This document shows positions 25,074-34,537 of a DNA stretch of 64,000 nucleotides, one piece after another; positions within the stretch are counted from its first letter, which is position 1, and each line of letters opens with the position of its first letter. The notes below the pieces were generated by a model. The model saw nothing but the letters and a program-made list of their open reading frames with translations. It was not told the origin of the DNA and ran no database searches. The translations under genes and the position numbers were made by a program. Source of the DNA: an uncultured Bacteroides sp. (GTDB lineage Bacteria > Bacteroidota > Bacteroidia > Bacteroidales > Bacteroidaceae); assembly GCA_949296855.1 (NCBI GenBank), contig CASFRN010000161.1:1-64000 (forward strand), read 5' to 3'.

Positions 25074-27719
25074 TTAGAATTCTTGCCCGATGATGAAGTG
25101 GAACTGGCTTCCGCTATACTGCATCGAACCGTTAATCTTGTCGAATCCGTACGCCCAGTCGATACCCATCATACCAATCATCGGAAGGAAGATGCGGACA
25201 CCCACACCGGCGGAACGTTTCAGTTGGAAGGGGTTGAACTTCGACACCTCAGTCCATGCGTTACCGGCTTCCACGAAGCCTAAGGCATAGATACTGGTCG
25301 AGTTCTCCAACATCAACGGATAGCGCAATTCGGCTCCCAAACGGATGTAAGCGTAGCCTTCGCTTCCGTAAGGAGTCAACGAACCGTTTTCATATCCGCG
25401 CAAGGCAATGGTCTCGGACGCATAGTTGTAACTATATCCCGTCATTCCGTCGCCTCCCACGTAGAAGGTTTCGAACGGAGAGCGTTTGTACTTGTTGAAG
25501 TGTCCTAAGATACCGAACTCGGCGCGGGTCATGATGACCGGACACTTCTGAATGTCCATCAACGCGGTATAGGTCTTGGCTTTGAATTTCCACTTGTGGT
25601 ATTCAATCCACTTGAACATACTTGCCGCCTCATCGTAGTTGTCTCTTCCGTAAGTAGAGTAATCTTTCTTGCTGAAGAGCGAATAGGGCGGCGTAATCTG
25701 CAACGATGCGCTAAACTCGGATCCCCGGCGCGGGAATATCGGGTTATCGGTTGAGTTACGCGACAAGGTGAGGTTCAAGCTCAAGCTATTGCAATTGCCT
25801 GTATTCAGGTATTGTCCGTTGTTCAGCATGATGTAGAGGTAGCTCCAGTCTTTCAGCATGAAGCGTTGGTAAGACAATTCAGCCATGAAAGTGAAATAGT
25901 CGTCGGGCCAACGCAAACGTTTTCCCCAACCTACCGAAAAGCCGAACATCTTGATAGACTTGTCGGGGTCGTAATAGGATTCGTAGTTATCGTAATAACC
26001 GTAGTTTCCATATCCGTATCCGTACAAGTAATTATAGTAATTGTTCATATAGGCCGAGTTGTAATACTGGCTGCTGATGTCGGTCTGTACAGAGTAGAAG
26101 GCGGACACCGAAAGCGAGTTCGGCCGTTTGCCACCGAACCACGGGTCAAGGAACGAAATGCTGTACGCCTGATAGTATTGCCCGTTGGTCTGGCCGCTGA
26201 TGGTCAGGGTCTGTCCGTCGCCCTGCGGCAGGAATCCGCGGAAGTTGTCGTTCTTACGGAACAGGTTTGCGAACGAGAAGTTGGTGAACTTCAGGCTCAG
26301 CTTACCGATGACACCCGTCTGTCCCCATCCGGCGGAGAACTCTACCTGGTCGTTTGCCTTCGATTCCAGCCCCCAGTTAATGTCTACCGTACCGTCTTCG
26401 AAATTCGGGCGCACGTCCGGATTGATGTTTTCCGGATTGAAGTGTCCCATTTGGGCGATTTCACGATAGGAACGTTCCAACGCCTCCTTGCTGAACAAAT
26501 CACCCGGACGGGTACGAAGCTCACGGCGCACCACGTTTTCATACAGACGGTCGTTGCCGTTGATGCGCACATGGCTGATGCTTGCTTGCGGCCCCTCCAT
26601 CACGCGCATTTCCAAGTCGATGGAGTCGCCGTCGATATTCACTTCCACAGGGTCGACGTTGGCAAACACATATCCGTTATTATAATAGTTATTCTTGATG
26701 GCGTCTTCATCGTTCGTAATACGGTCATCCAACAGCTTTTGGTTATAGACATCGCCATGCTTCATCTGCAACTGCTCGTTCAGCAAATCGGAAGGATACA
26801 CGGTATTTCCCACCCACGTCACGTTGCGCAAATAATATTTATCGCCTTCGTAAATCTTCATGTAGATGTCTACCGTCTTCTCGTCGTATGCGGAAACGCT
26901 ATCCACTTCAATCATCGCGTCGCGATAACCCAACTCGTTATATTTCTCGATGATTCTCTGCTTATCGCTTTCGTAATTGCCTTGAATGAATTTCTTGGTA
27001 CGGAAGAGGTTTATCAGCTTGCCTTTTTCATTGGTCTTCTTCATCGTGCGTTTCAGCTTCTTATCGGAAAGCACGGTGTTTCCGTCGATGGTAATCAAGT
27101 GTACCTTGACCTTTTCTTTCTTGTCGATATTCACATCCACATACACTTGCTCCTTGTCTTTAGGGTCTTCGCGCTCGATGATGTTGATTTCGGCATTCTT
27201 AAAACCTTTCTCGTCGAAATATTTCTTGATGATGATTTTGGCACGGTCTATCATGTTAGGGGTAATCTGCATACCCTTTACCATATTGCCCAACTTTTCC
27301 TGCAAATCTTCGCGTTCACCCTTCTTGATTCCGTTGAAATGGATATCGGCGATACGCGGACGTTGAGTCAGTTCGATGCGGAGCCAGATTTTGTTTCCTT
27401 CTATCTTGTCGGCAGAGATGCGCACATCCGAGAACAACCCGTGCCGCCAATAGCGTTTTACGGCATCGGTAATGTCGTCACCCGGTACGGTGATGGTCTG
27501 TCCTACGGCAAGGCCCGAAATGCCAATCAGCACATAGTCTTCATAGTTTTTCACCCCTTCTACCTTGATGTCGGCAATTTCATATTTCTTAGGAGTCCCG
27601 TTATATAAGATGATCGGTTTCTCGCTTTCCGTCACTCCGCTTTCTTGCGCGTGACCGATTGACGGGAAGCAGAAGCACATCGCCCCTACCCATAGAGTAA
27701 GAAAAAAACTGTATCGCAT
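25074..27719 (-). CDS. bamA: Outer membrane protein assembly factor BamA
   Basis: 881 residues. Signal peptide to about residue 25, five POTRA domains (about 45-430) starting with ADIKVEGVKNYEDYVLIGIS, then a 16-strand barrel ending FHFIIGQEF with the C-terminal aromatic. The conserved barrel segment VGGDGMTGYSYN is near residue 755. It inserts beta-barrel proteins into the outer membrane. One barrel loop (about 555-595) is extremely rich in Tyr, Asn and Gly. Operon order uppS-bamA-skp-skp. Confidence 0.95.
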   Translation of the reverse strand: MRYSFFLTLWVGAMCFCFPSIGHAQESGVTESEKPIILYNGTPKKYEIADIKVEGVKNYEDYVLIGISGLAVGQTITVPGDDITDAVKRYWRHGLFSDVRISADKIEGNKIWLRIELTQRPRIADIHFNGIKKGEREDLQEKLGNMVKGMQITPNMIDRAKIIIKKYFDEKGFKNAEINIIEREDPKDKEQVYVDVNIDKKEKVKVHLITIDGNTVLSDKKLKRTMKKTNEKGKLINLFRTKKFIQGNYESDKQRIIEKYNELGYRDAMIEVDSVSAYDEKTVDIYMKIYEGDKYYLRNVTWVGNTVYPSDLLNEQLQMKHGDVYNQKLLDDRITNDEDAIKNNYYNNGYVFANVDPVEVNIDGDSIDLEMRVMEGPQASISHVRINGNDRLYENVVRRELRTRPGDLFSKEALERSYREIAQMGHFNPENINPDVRPNFEDGTVDINWGLESKANDQVEFSAGWGQTGVIGKLSLKFTNFSFANLFRKNDNFRGFLPQGDGQTLTISGQTNGQYYQAYSISFLDPWFGGKRPNSLSVSAFYSVQTDISSQYYNSAYMNNYYNYLYGYGYGNYGYYDNYESYYDPDKSIKMFGFSVGWGKRLRWPDDYFTFMAELSYQRFMLKDWSYLYIMLNNGQYLNTGNCNSLSLNLTLSRNSTDNPIFPRRGSEFSASLQITPPYSLFSKKDYSTYGRDNYDEAASMFKWIEYHKWKFKAKTYTALMDIQKCPVIMTRAEFGILGHFNKYKRSPFETFYVGGDGMTGYSYNYASETIALRGYENGSLTPYGSEGYAYIRLGAELRYPLMLENSTSIYALGFVEAGNAWTEVSKFNPFQLKRSAGVGVRIFLPMIGMMGIDWAYGFDKINGSMQYSGSQFHFIIGQEF

Positions 27720-27724
27720 CTTTT

Positions 27725-28465
27725 TTATCGTTTCAATAATTGTTCACTTGTTTTGCCGAATCGGCGTTCTCTTTGTTGATAGTCGTAAATCGCTTTGCAT
27801 AACTCTTCAGCCTTGAAGTCGGGCCAATAGGTATCGCAAAAATAAAGTTCGGAATAAGCGCATTGCCAAAGCAAATAATTGCTAAGCCGGATTTCGCCGC
27901 CCGTGCGTATCAGCAGGTCGGGGTCGGGCATGAAGCTGGTGGCCAAATGGCGGTCGATGGTCTTGTCGGTTATATCGCCTATCTCCAGCTTGCCTTCCAC
28001 GGCTTCTTCCGCTATCCGCTTTACCGCTTCGGTCAGTTCCCACTTCGAGGAATAGCTCAAAGCCAATACCAAACACATACCGGTATTGGCGGATGTACGC
28101 ACGATGCATTGGCGCAAACGTTCCGCAACATCCTGAGGCAACTTGTCCATTTCGCCGATGGTGCGGAACCGGATATTGTTTTTCATCAACGTATCTTCTT
28201 CAATAGAGTCCATCAGAAGCGCCATCAAGGCAGACACTTCTTCGGCTGGACGCTTCCAGTTTTCCGTAGAAAACGTATAAAGCGTGAGGTATTCCACTCC
28301 CAACCGAGCCGCTTCTTCGGCTATGATATGCACCGTTTCGGCACCTGCCTGATGCCCGAACGAACGGACTTGCCCACGCTGTTTCGCCCATCGCCCGTTA
28401 CCGTCCATGATAATGGCGATGTGTGCCGGAATCCGCGATTTATCTAATAAGTCTTTGTATATCAT
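27725..28465 (-). CDS. uppS: Isoprenyl transferase (undecaprenyl diphosphate synthase)
   Basis: 246 residues from ATG 28465; a start 12 codons upstream at 28501 lies inside the preceding gene's end. The motif [17 protein letters not shown] carries the catalytic Asp; [11 protein letters not shown] and the C-terminal [17 protein letters not shown] are typical of cis-prenyl transferases. It makes the lipid carrier for peptidoglycan and surface glycans. 5 bp upstream of bamA. Confidence 0.94.
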   Translation of the reverse strand: MIYKDLLDKSRIPAHIAIIMDGNGRWAKQRGQVRSFGHQAGAETVHIIAEEAARLGVEYLTLYTFSTENWKRPAEEVSALMALLMDSIEEDTLMKNNIRFRTIGEMDKLPQDVAERLRQCIVRTSANTGMCLVLALSYSSKWELTEAVKRIAEEAVEGKLEIGDITDKTIDRHLATSFMPDPDLLIRTGGEIRLSNYLLWQCAYSELYFCDTYWPDFKAEELCKAIYDYQQRERRFGKTSEQLLKR

Positions 28466-28478
28466 TGTCGTACCCTTT

Positions 28479-29948
28479 CTACCATTTAGGAAGGAAACCA
28501 AACCGGTTGACTCTTCCTCTGCTCATATATCCGTTATGCCAGATTATCCAAATAAAGTTGTTTTCGTCTACCGCACACGAGTAGCTTCCTTCGCCTAAAG
28601 CTTCGCCCTCTTCGTATTTTTCCCGGAAAGAAGCGGGGAAACCCATATGCTGGAGGACGGGCTGCCACGTAAGGCCGTTGTCAGTAGAAGAGAAGAATGT
28701 GCCGAACTCGTGACGATAGTCCTTATGCTGGAGGCTATTTACAAATCCTCCGAAAGCATACAGCTTCTTGTCGTAATAAATCATGGTTCCGTCAGCGATG
28801 TTCGGGCAACGGCAAGTGTCGACTTGCGTATAATCATAAGCCACCCACGAATCTTCGTTTGTCAGGCGGTTTGCCGCAAAGCCATATTCATTTCCCGTAG
28901 CATCACCGTAACTTCCGAACACAACGGCGCGCGCGAAATTCGAGTTATACGAAACAGGCAAGGAGGCAAAGTAGAAACGTTGGTTCATGTCGGGAAAAGC
29001 TTCAGCACTTCCGTCTTCGCTCCAAACCGTACCGTCGTACGTTACGAACGTACCGTCTTCGGCACAAGCATACAAGTAAGTGAGGCCGCTTGCCGTGTTG
29101 GCATTAGCCAAAAGCTGCTTCAACCGATAGCCTTCGGGGGCGGCCGGTGAAGGCTGTATCGTGCCGTCCGCTAACTCGTACAACGTTCCGCCGGCAAGAA
29201 AATAAACAATGCCGTTCCATACCATAGCCGAATAAGAGTCGGTTCCGGCCGGAACATTATCGAGCGCTATCCAGCCGTCCGATTTCCCGTCAGCGGTCAC
29301 GGAAGTATATTCGATAGCGGGCATGTCCCCGTTTTGTCCGAACACATAGATGCGCCCGTCCGCATAAACCGCTTTCTGGCGGACCAAGCTTCGGGACACG
29401 AATGCGTACGGCGATTCGTCCTCACTCCACACCAGTGAGTCGGGGTCTTGCTTATGTACGTTGATTTTCACGTGATAGGCTCTTCCGAGTCTGCCGCTGT
29501 ACGACATCACCTTGAAAGTAAGCCCTTCGGCAGGAGCTACCGAGAAGTCTATTGAGTCGGTCTCGGTCCAAAGCGTATCGGTAGCTTCTCCTCCCGCTTC
29601 CTTTATCTTGCCATATAATATATAAGGTGTATCGGCGGCGATATTGGTTATCACCCTCGAAATGTCGACGCCTACCGGAAGCGAGTCTTTGTTCTCGATA
29701 GTCCGGTTCATCTGGTCGATGGTAAAAGGATAGTGACTTAACGTAATGGTATCCATATAGACGGAATCGCTTCCGTCTTTGGCTTGTCCTTTCACTTCGT
29801 GATACAATGTCCCCAATGAAAATGAGAAGATGCTCGTCTCATTGGTGTAAATGACTTCCACCGTATCGTCTTTCAAACAGGAAGTCATTGATAAAGAGGC
29901 TAAAACTAAACTCGTTACTAATATGGATAAGGATTTCAGCTTCATCAT
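28479..29948 (-). CDS. DUF6242-type surface lipoprotein
   Basis: 489 residues. The lipobox [10 protein letters not shown] places Cys at about residue 24. An N-terminal domain (residues 30-165) is followed by kelch-like repeats: [57 protein letters not shown], suggesting a beta-propeller. It fits the Bacteroidetes DUF6242 family. Function unknown. It precedes uppS by 14 bp, yet has its own promoter. Confidence 0.75.
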   Translation of the reverse strand: MMKLKSLSILVTSLVLASLSMTSCLKDDTVEVIYTNETSIFSFSLGTLYHEVKGQAKDGSDSVYMDTITLSHYPFTIDQMNRTIENKDSLPVGVDISRVITNIAADTPYILYGKIKEAGGEATDTLWTETDSIDFSVAPAEGLTFKVMSYSGRLGRAYHVKINVHKQDPDSLVWSEDESPYAFVSRSLVRQKAVYADGRIYVFGQNGDMPAIEYTSVTADGKSDGWIALDNVPAGTDSYSAMVWNGIVYFLAGGTLYELADGTIQPSPAAPEGYRLKQLLANANTASGLTYLYACAEDGTFVTYDGTVWSEDGSAEAFPDMNQRFYFASLPVSYNSNFARAVVFGSYGDATGNEYGFAANRLTNEDSWVAYDYTQVDTCRCPNIADGTMIYYDKKLYAFGGFVNSLQHKDYRHEFGTFFSSTDNGLTWQPVLQHMGFPASFREKYEEGEALGEGSYSCAVDENNFIWIIWHNGYMSRGRVNRFGFLPKW

Positions 29949-29975
29949 TCAGTATAATCTTTGCATTACAAGTTG

Positions 29976-29983
29976 CAAAAGTA
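29976..29983 (-). promoter_or_regulatory. -7 element for the DUF6242 gene (and possibly uppS-bamA)
   Basis: TACTTTTG on the minus strand, 27 bp upstream of the start at 29948. Confidence 0.5.
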
Positions 29984-30044
29984 GAAAGTTTTTTTCGTCT
30001 AAAGTACTTTTGTACCAAGTTTTATATAAAATTATGGATAAACT

Positions 30045-31115
30045 TTACTTTTTTATCTGCGAATCAGGCATTTTGTCGTACGGATTCACATAGTGTGCCG
30101 TCATAGACCGGTCTCTCGGTGTGTAACGGCACGAAAAGCCGGCGGGAACCGACGGTGCCTGCACCCCTTTCCCTAACGAAACCGGAACGTGCTCGACATA
30201 GATTTCGTCCCATAACCCGGCATCGAGGAAGGATTGGAGCAACCGGCTTCCGCCTTCCACCAATAACGACTGGATTTTCGCTTCGTACAATGCTTGCATC
30301 ATTTGCGGAAGGATGTCCGTCCCGAAGTCCAACGGGACATAAGCCAGATTGGCCGAACCTTCCTTTGGCGAGGAAGTGAACACCCATGTGGGGGTGCTTC
30401 CATCGAACAGGCGAAGCGAAGCGGGGAGCGACGAATTACGGTCGATAACCAACCGGAGCGGATTCTTCCCGTACCATTCCCTTACGGTGAGCGAAGGATT
30501 GTCGAGCAAAGCGGTGTTCCTCCCCACCAAAATCGCCTTGTGTTCCGCCCTCAGTTTGTGGACGTACGCCGAAGTAAGAGAAGAAGACAACTTGACGGGA
30601 CGGCCTTCCTGACGCGTCGCGTCGATAAACCCGTCGGCCGATTGCGCCCATTTCAATGTAATGTAAGGCCGCCTTTGCATATTGAACGTCACGAAACGTT
30701 TAATCAAGCCGCGGCATTCATCTTCCAGCACCCCCACTTCCACATCGGCTCCCGCCTCCTGAAGTTTCCTGATACCTCTTCCCGACACCAGCGGAAACGG
30801 GTCTACACACCCCACCACCACACGGGGAATGCCCTTCCGGACAATCAGGTCGGCGCAAGGAGGAGTCTTCCCATAGTGAGAGCAAGGCTCCAAGCTCACG
30901 TAAAGGGTAGCGCCGCGCAGCAGGCTTTCATCCTTCACCGAAGCGATGGCGTTCACCTCCGCATGCCCTTCCCCGCAACGGACATGATAACCCTCGCCTA
31001 TGATTTTATCTTTGTACACGATGACCGCCCCCACCATGGGATTGGGAGGCGTGTTGCATAATCCGTTCTGAGCCAGCTGAATGCAGCGGCTCATGTATTT
31101 TTCGTCTTGCGTCAT
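30045..31115 (-). CDS. ribD: Bifunctional riboflavin deaminase/reductase
   Basis: 356 residues. The deaminase half has the zinc motif HAEVNA and EPCSHYGKTPPCADL (residues 50-90). The reductase half begins RPYITLKWAQSADGFID near residue 150 and contains LLVEGGSRLLQSF. It carries out the second and third steps of riboflavin synthesis from GTP. Divergent from prmC. Confidence 0.94.
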   Translation of the reverse strand: MTQDEKYMSRCIQLAQNGLCNTPPNPMVGAVIVYKDKIIGEGYHVRCGEGHAEVNAIASVKDESLLRGATLYVSLEPCSHYGKTPPCADLIVRKGIPRVVVGCVDPFPLVSGRGIRKLQEAGADVEVGVLEDECRGLIKRFVTFNMQRRPYITLKWAQSADGFIDATRQEGRPVKLSSSLTSAYVHKLRAEHKAILVGRNTALLDNPSLTVREWYGKNPLRLVIDRNSSLPASLRLFDGSTPTWVFTSSPKEGSANLAYVPLDFGTDILPQMMQALYEAKIQSLLVEGGSRLLQSFLDAGLWDEIYVEHVPVSLGKGVQAPSVPAGFSCRYTPRDRSMTAHYVNPYDKMPDSQIKK

Positions 31116-31139
31116 GGTCTGTATATGCTTTTCTTTTAC

Positions 31140-31147
31140 TATCTTTG
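31140..31147 (+). promoter_or_regulatory. -7 element upstream of prmC-recX-comF
   Basis: TATCTTTG, 138 bp before the prmC start. The 31160-31250 hairpin would then lie in the 5' leader. Confidence 0.45.
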
Positions 31148-31159
31148 CGTGAAGTTATG

Positions 31160-31250
31160 GCACACAGATAACACGGATGAGACTGATATTCACAGATTAA
31201 TTTTTAATATGACCTGTGGGCATCTTATAGAATCTGTGTCATCTGTGTGC
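31160..31250. repeat. Intergenic hairpin repeat, cacagat family
   Basis: Arms gcacacagataacacgga and atctgtgtcatctgtgtgc are near-complementary, with cacagatt and aatctgtg words inside. Between the divergent ribD and prmC genes, unlike most copies, which follow genes. Confidence 0.75.
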
Positions 31251-31285
31251 TTTTATGATATTAAGTAATTAATGTGCAGCTGCTT

Positions 31286-32128
31286 ATGCATCCTATTTAT
31301 ACTCATATCACCCGTTCGCTTTCCGGCTTGTACCCCGAAGGGGAAGCAAAGGCGTTGGCAAAGGGAATCCTGACCGAAGTGTTCCGTTTCTCCGCCCTCG
31401 ACCTGTACGCGGGCAAAGATAGGGATTTTTCGGAGAAAGAGCACGGGAAGTTAGAAGATATTCTCGCCCGCTTGCGGAAGTTCGAGCCTTTTCAATACAT
31501 TACGGGCGAAACTTCTTTCCTCGGATTGCCCCTCTATACGGCTGAAGGCGTACTGATTCCCCGCCCTGAAACCGCCGAGTTAGCAGGCTGGATTGTGTCC
31601 GACTACGGAAACCGGAAAGGGCTTCGCGTGCTCGACATCGGCACGGGAAGCGGCTGCATCGCCATCGCGCTGGCAAGACTCTTGCCCCAAGCCGAAGTGG
31701 AAGCGTGGGACATTTCGGACGCGGCACTCGCCTTGGCACGGCGGAACGCGGAACGGAACGGAACAGAGGTGAAATGCACGCGGGTGGATGTGCTTTCGCA
31801 TACACTTCCGGAGGGCTACGCAGATATATGCGTGAGCAATCCTCCCTATATATGCGAGCGGGAAAAAGCGGGCATGGAACGGAACGTGCTCGACTGGGAA
31901 CCGGGGCAAGCCCTTTTTGTCCCCGATGAAGACCCGCTGCGCTTTTACCGGAAAATAGCGGAAGAAATGAGTAAACGTTTATCGCCCGACGGCGTTTTAT
32001 ATTATGAAATCAACCAAGCATACGGGCGCGAAACGGTGGCCTTGCTCGAAAGCATGGGCTACCACGACGTTGAATTACGCAAAGACCTGTCGGGAAACGA
32101 CCGTATGGTAAAAGCAAGACGACCATGA
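31286..32128 (+). CDS. prmC: Peptide chain release factor glutamine methyltransferase
   Basis: 280 residues from ATG 31286; a GTG four codons earlier is possible but less likely. SAM-binding VLDIGTGSGCIAIAL is near residue 113 and the catalytic NPPYICERE near residue 182. It methylates the GGQ glutamine of release factors. Its TGA overlaps the recX ATG. Confidence 0.92.
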   Translation: MHPIYTHITRSLSGLYPEGEAKALAKGILTEVFRFSALDLYAGKDRDFSEKEHGKLEDILARLRKFEPFQYITGETSFLGLPLYTAEGVLIPRPETAELAGWIVSDYGNRKGLRVLDIGTGSGCIAIALARLLPQAEVEAWDISDAALALARRNAERNGTEVKCTRVDVLSHTLPEGYADICVSNPPYICEREKAGMERNVLDWEPGQALFVPDEDPLRFYRKIAEEMSKRLSPDGVLYYEINQAYGRETVALLESMGYHDVELRKDLSGNDRMVKARRP

Positions 32129-32604
32129 AAGAAAACCCGGAAAACGAACTAAGGAACAAGGCAGAAGCCTATTGCGCAAAGACCGAGCGGTGCCCTTTCG
32201 AAATGGCTGGCAAACTGGAGCAATGGGGAGCCGACGAAGAAACGCAAAACCGCATCCTCCGCTCGCTAAAGGACAACCGGTTCATCGACACGACACGGTA
32301 TTGCAAAGCTTTCGTGCGCGACAAATACCGCTTCGCGCACTGGGGAAGGAACAAAATCGCCCAGGCTTTACGCATGAAGCACCTGCCTGCGGAAGACATT
32401 GCCGCCGGACTGGAAGAAATAGACGAAGACGAATATAGCCGGATCCTGCGGGAGATGCTGAAGCAGAAGCAGGGACAAGTGACCGGAAGGAACGAATACG
32501 AAAAGGCGGTGAAATTGCTCCGTTATGCCATAAGCAAAGGCTTTACGGCAGACGAAGTGAAGCGTTACGTCCATCAGCTGTCCGAAGATGAGTATATGGA
32601 CTGA
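32125..32604 (+). CDS. recX: Regulatory protein RecX
   Basis: 159 residues made of three-helix repeats. KAEAYCAKTERCPFEMAGKL, then FIDTTRYCKAFVRDKYRFAHWG and the arrangement of basic and aromatic residues match RecX, a negative modulator of RecA filaments. The start overlaps prmC by 4 nt and the 3' end overlaps comF by 17 nt. Confidence 0.85.
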   Translation: MKENPENELRNKAEAYCAKTERCPFEMAGKLEQWGADEETQNRILRSLKDNRFIDTTRYCKAFVRDKYRFAHWGRNKIAQALRMKHLPAEDIAAGLEEIDEDEYSRILREMLKQKQGQVTGRNEYEKAVKLLRYAISKGFTADEVKRYVHQLSEDEYMD

Positions 32605-33277
32605 CTTGCGCGATTTCTTTTTCCCCCGCCTTTGCGTGGCTTGCGGGAAACGCCTATTGAAAGGAGAAGAAGGCTTATGCCTCTACTGTTCTTCTTCATT
32701 GCCTTATACCCGCATATATAATAAGGTGGGAAACGAGATGGAACAATGCTTCTGGGGACGTTTCCCCATCGTGCGCGCCTCGTCGCTGTTCTATTACGCA
32801 AAAGGCGGAAATGTGGCGCAGGTATTGTATGCCATGAAATACCACAACCGGAAACGTCTTTGCGTCAAGATGGGAGAATGGCTGGGGAGCGCATTGCTCC
32901 CAAGCGGCTTTTTCGAAGGGATAGACTACTTGATCCCTGTACCCCTGTTCCGCTCCCGCCAACGCCAAAGAGGATACAACCAAAGTGAACTGCTGGCGCG
33001 GGGCATCGCGCAAAAGGCCAGGCTTCCGGTATGCAACGGTGCCTTGTACCGGGTGCGCAACAATGACACGCAGACCCATAAAAGCGGGTATGCCCGCTGG
33101 CAAAACGTGCAAGGACTGTTCCGAGTGACCCCCGAAGCGGATTGCCTGAAAGGGAAACACGTCATGCTGGTAGACGATGTGCTGACCACCGGTGCCACGC
33201 TGATAGCGTGCGCCGATGCCTTATCCGCCATCGAAGGCATCCGTATCAGCATTGTAACTTTAGCATGGGCAAAATAG
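32588..33277 (+). CDS. ComF family amidophosphoribosyltransferase-like protein
   Basis: 229 residues. The N-terminal zinc finger CVACGKRLLKGEEGLCLYC is followed by a PRTase domain with the PRPP loop MLVDDVLTTGATL near residue 198. ComF proteins are linked to DNA uptake in some bacteria and to unknown roles in others. The first 17 nt overlap recX, so translation is likely coupled. Confidence 0.88.
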   Translation: MSIWTDLRDFFFPRLCVACGKRLLKGEEGLCLYCSSSLPYTRIYNKVGNEMEQCFWGRFPIVRASSLFYYAKGGNVAQVLYAMKYHNRKRLCVKMGEWLGSALLPSGFFEGIDYLIPVPLFRSRQRQRGYNQSELLARGIAQKARLPVCNGALYRVRNNDTQTHKSGYARWQNVQGLFRVTPEADCLKGKHVMLVDDVLTTGATLIACADALSAIEGIRISIVTLAWAK

Positions 33278-33328
33278 AAGTTTTGCAAGTTTTCCATGAA
33301 AATATTTCATAATCACATAGGTTTTCCC

Positions 33329-33336
33329 TACTTTTG
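33329..33336 (+). promoter_or_regulatory. -7 element for pyrE
   Basis: TACTTTTG, 27 bp before the ATG at 33364. Confidence 0.5.
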
Positions 33337-33363
33337 CATTTGTTATTTATCAGATAATAAGTT

Positions 33364-33999
33364 ATGAAAGCTTTGGAAAGATTATTTGCAGAAAAATTAT
33401 TAAAAGTAAAAGCTGTAAAAATCCAACCTGCAAATCCTTTTACATGGGCATCGGGTTGGAAATCCCCTATTTACTGTGACAACCGCAAGACCTTATCATA
33501 TCCGGCGTTGCGGAACTTTGTCAAATTGGAGTTGTGCCGCATCATCATGGAGCGGTTTGGAGAAGTGGAAGCTATTGCGGGGGTCGCTACAGGTGCTATT
33601 CCCCAAGGCGCATTGGTAGCGGAAGAACTGAATCTTCCGTTCGTTTATGTACGTTCAAGCCCTAAAGACCACGGACTGGAGAACCTGATAGAAGGCGAGC
33701 TTCGTCCGGGCATGAAGGTCGTAGTAGTGGAAGACTTGATTTCAACAGGAGGAAGCAGCCTGAAAGCCGTAAACGCTATCCGCCAGAACGGATGCAACGT
33801 AATCGGCATGGTGGCTTCGTTTACATACGGTTTCGACGTTTCCATCGAGGCCTTCAAAGAAGCTAAAGTAGAACTGGTGACCTTGACCAACTACAATGCC
33901 GTATTAGACGCAGCATTGAAAACCAACTACATCGACGAGCAGGATATCCCCATCCTTCAGGCTTGGAGAAAAGACCCGGCCCATTGGACTGGAAAGTAA
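33364..33999 (+). CDS. pyrE: Orotate phosphoribosyltransferase
   Basis: 211 residues. PRPP-binding VVVVEDLISTGGSSLKAV is near residue 119, and the N-terminal TWASGWKSPIYCDNR binds orotate. It makes OMP in pyrimidine synthesis. Followed by an SRPBCC gene and argH. Confidence 0.95.
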   Translation: MKALERLFAEKLLKVKAVKIQPANPFTWASGWKSPIYCDNRKTLSYPALRNFVKLELCRIIMERFGEVEAIAGVATGAIPQGALVAEELNLPFVYVRSSPKDHGLENLIEGELRPGMKVVVVEDLISTGGSSLKAVNAIRQNGCNVIGMVASFTYGFDVSIEAFKEAKVELVTLTNYNAVLDAALKTNYIDEQDIPILQAWRKDPAHWTGK

Positions 34000-34023
34000 A
34001 CAGAGCATGAAAATCGGTCATAG

Positions 34024-34069
34024 AGACACAAAGGCGCAGAGTATTGTATTTCTTTGCGTCCGTGTGTCT
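34024..34069. repeat. Small hairpin between pyrE and the SRPBCC gene
   Basis: agacacaaaggcgcagag pairs with ctttgcgtccgtgtgtct at 15 of 18 positions around a 10-bp loop. The word style (acacaaagg, cgcagag) is that of the intergenic repeats. A one-armed relative, acgcagagacgcaaag, lies near 21644-21659. Confidence 0.6.
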
Positions 34070-34092
34070 TTATGCTCAATTATATACAACGT

Positions 34093-34518
34093 ATGGTACA
34101 ATTTGAAAGTAGTGTAAAACACGTTCCTTATACGCAAGAGCGGGTATATGCAAAGCTGGCGGACCTGAATAATCTGGCTTCCGTACGCGAGAGACTGGAC
34201 GAACTGAAATCGAAATTCCCCGGCAAGGTGGAAGACTTGTCTTTCGACCAAGACTCATTGACATTGAAAGTGCAAGGCATCAGCCTGACGCTCCGCATCA
34301 TCGAAAGGGATCCGGTGAAGTGCATCAAATTCGAAGGCGACAAGACTCCCATCCCGATGAACTTATGGATACAGATTCTTCCGGCAAGCGACGCGGAAGC
34401 AAAAATGAAAGTAACCATCCGGGCCGAAGTCAATGCGTTCATGAAAGCAATGGTTTCCAAGCCCTTACAGGAAGGAGTGGAGAAACTGGCAGATATGCTT
34501 GCCTTGATTCCTTATTAA
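34093..34518 (+). CDS. SRPBCC (START-like) family protein
   Basis: 141 residues from ATG 34093; an earlier ATG at 34054 lies in the hairpin region. The pattern MVQFESSVKHVPYTQERVYAKLADL, with beta strands and a long C-terminal helix, resembles polyketide cyclase/START-type lipid-binding folds. The ligand is unknown. The gene sits between pyrE and argH, 19 nt before argH. Confidence 0.75.
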   Translation: MVQFESSVKHVPYTQERVYAKLADLNNLASVRERLDELKSKFPGKVEDLSFDQDSLTLKVQGISLTLRIIERDPVKCIKFEGDKTPIPMNLWIQILPASDAEAKMKVTIRAEVNAFMKAMVSKPLQEGVEKLADMLALIPY

Positions 34519-34537
34519 TCAAAACTCAAAAGGACTT

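Noticed and set aside
25812..27608. 598-residue plus-strand open frame
   Set aside because: Antisense shadow of bamA; its Val/Ile/His-rich composition is the mirror of the BamA codons.
31274..31285. GTG start for prmC
   Set aside because: It adds only four residues not expected in the family; ATG 31286 is the simpler choice.
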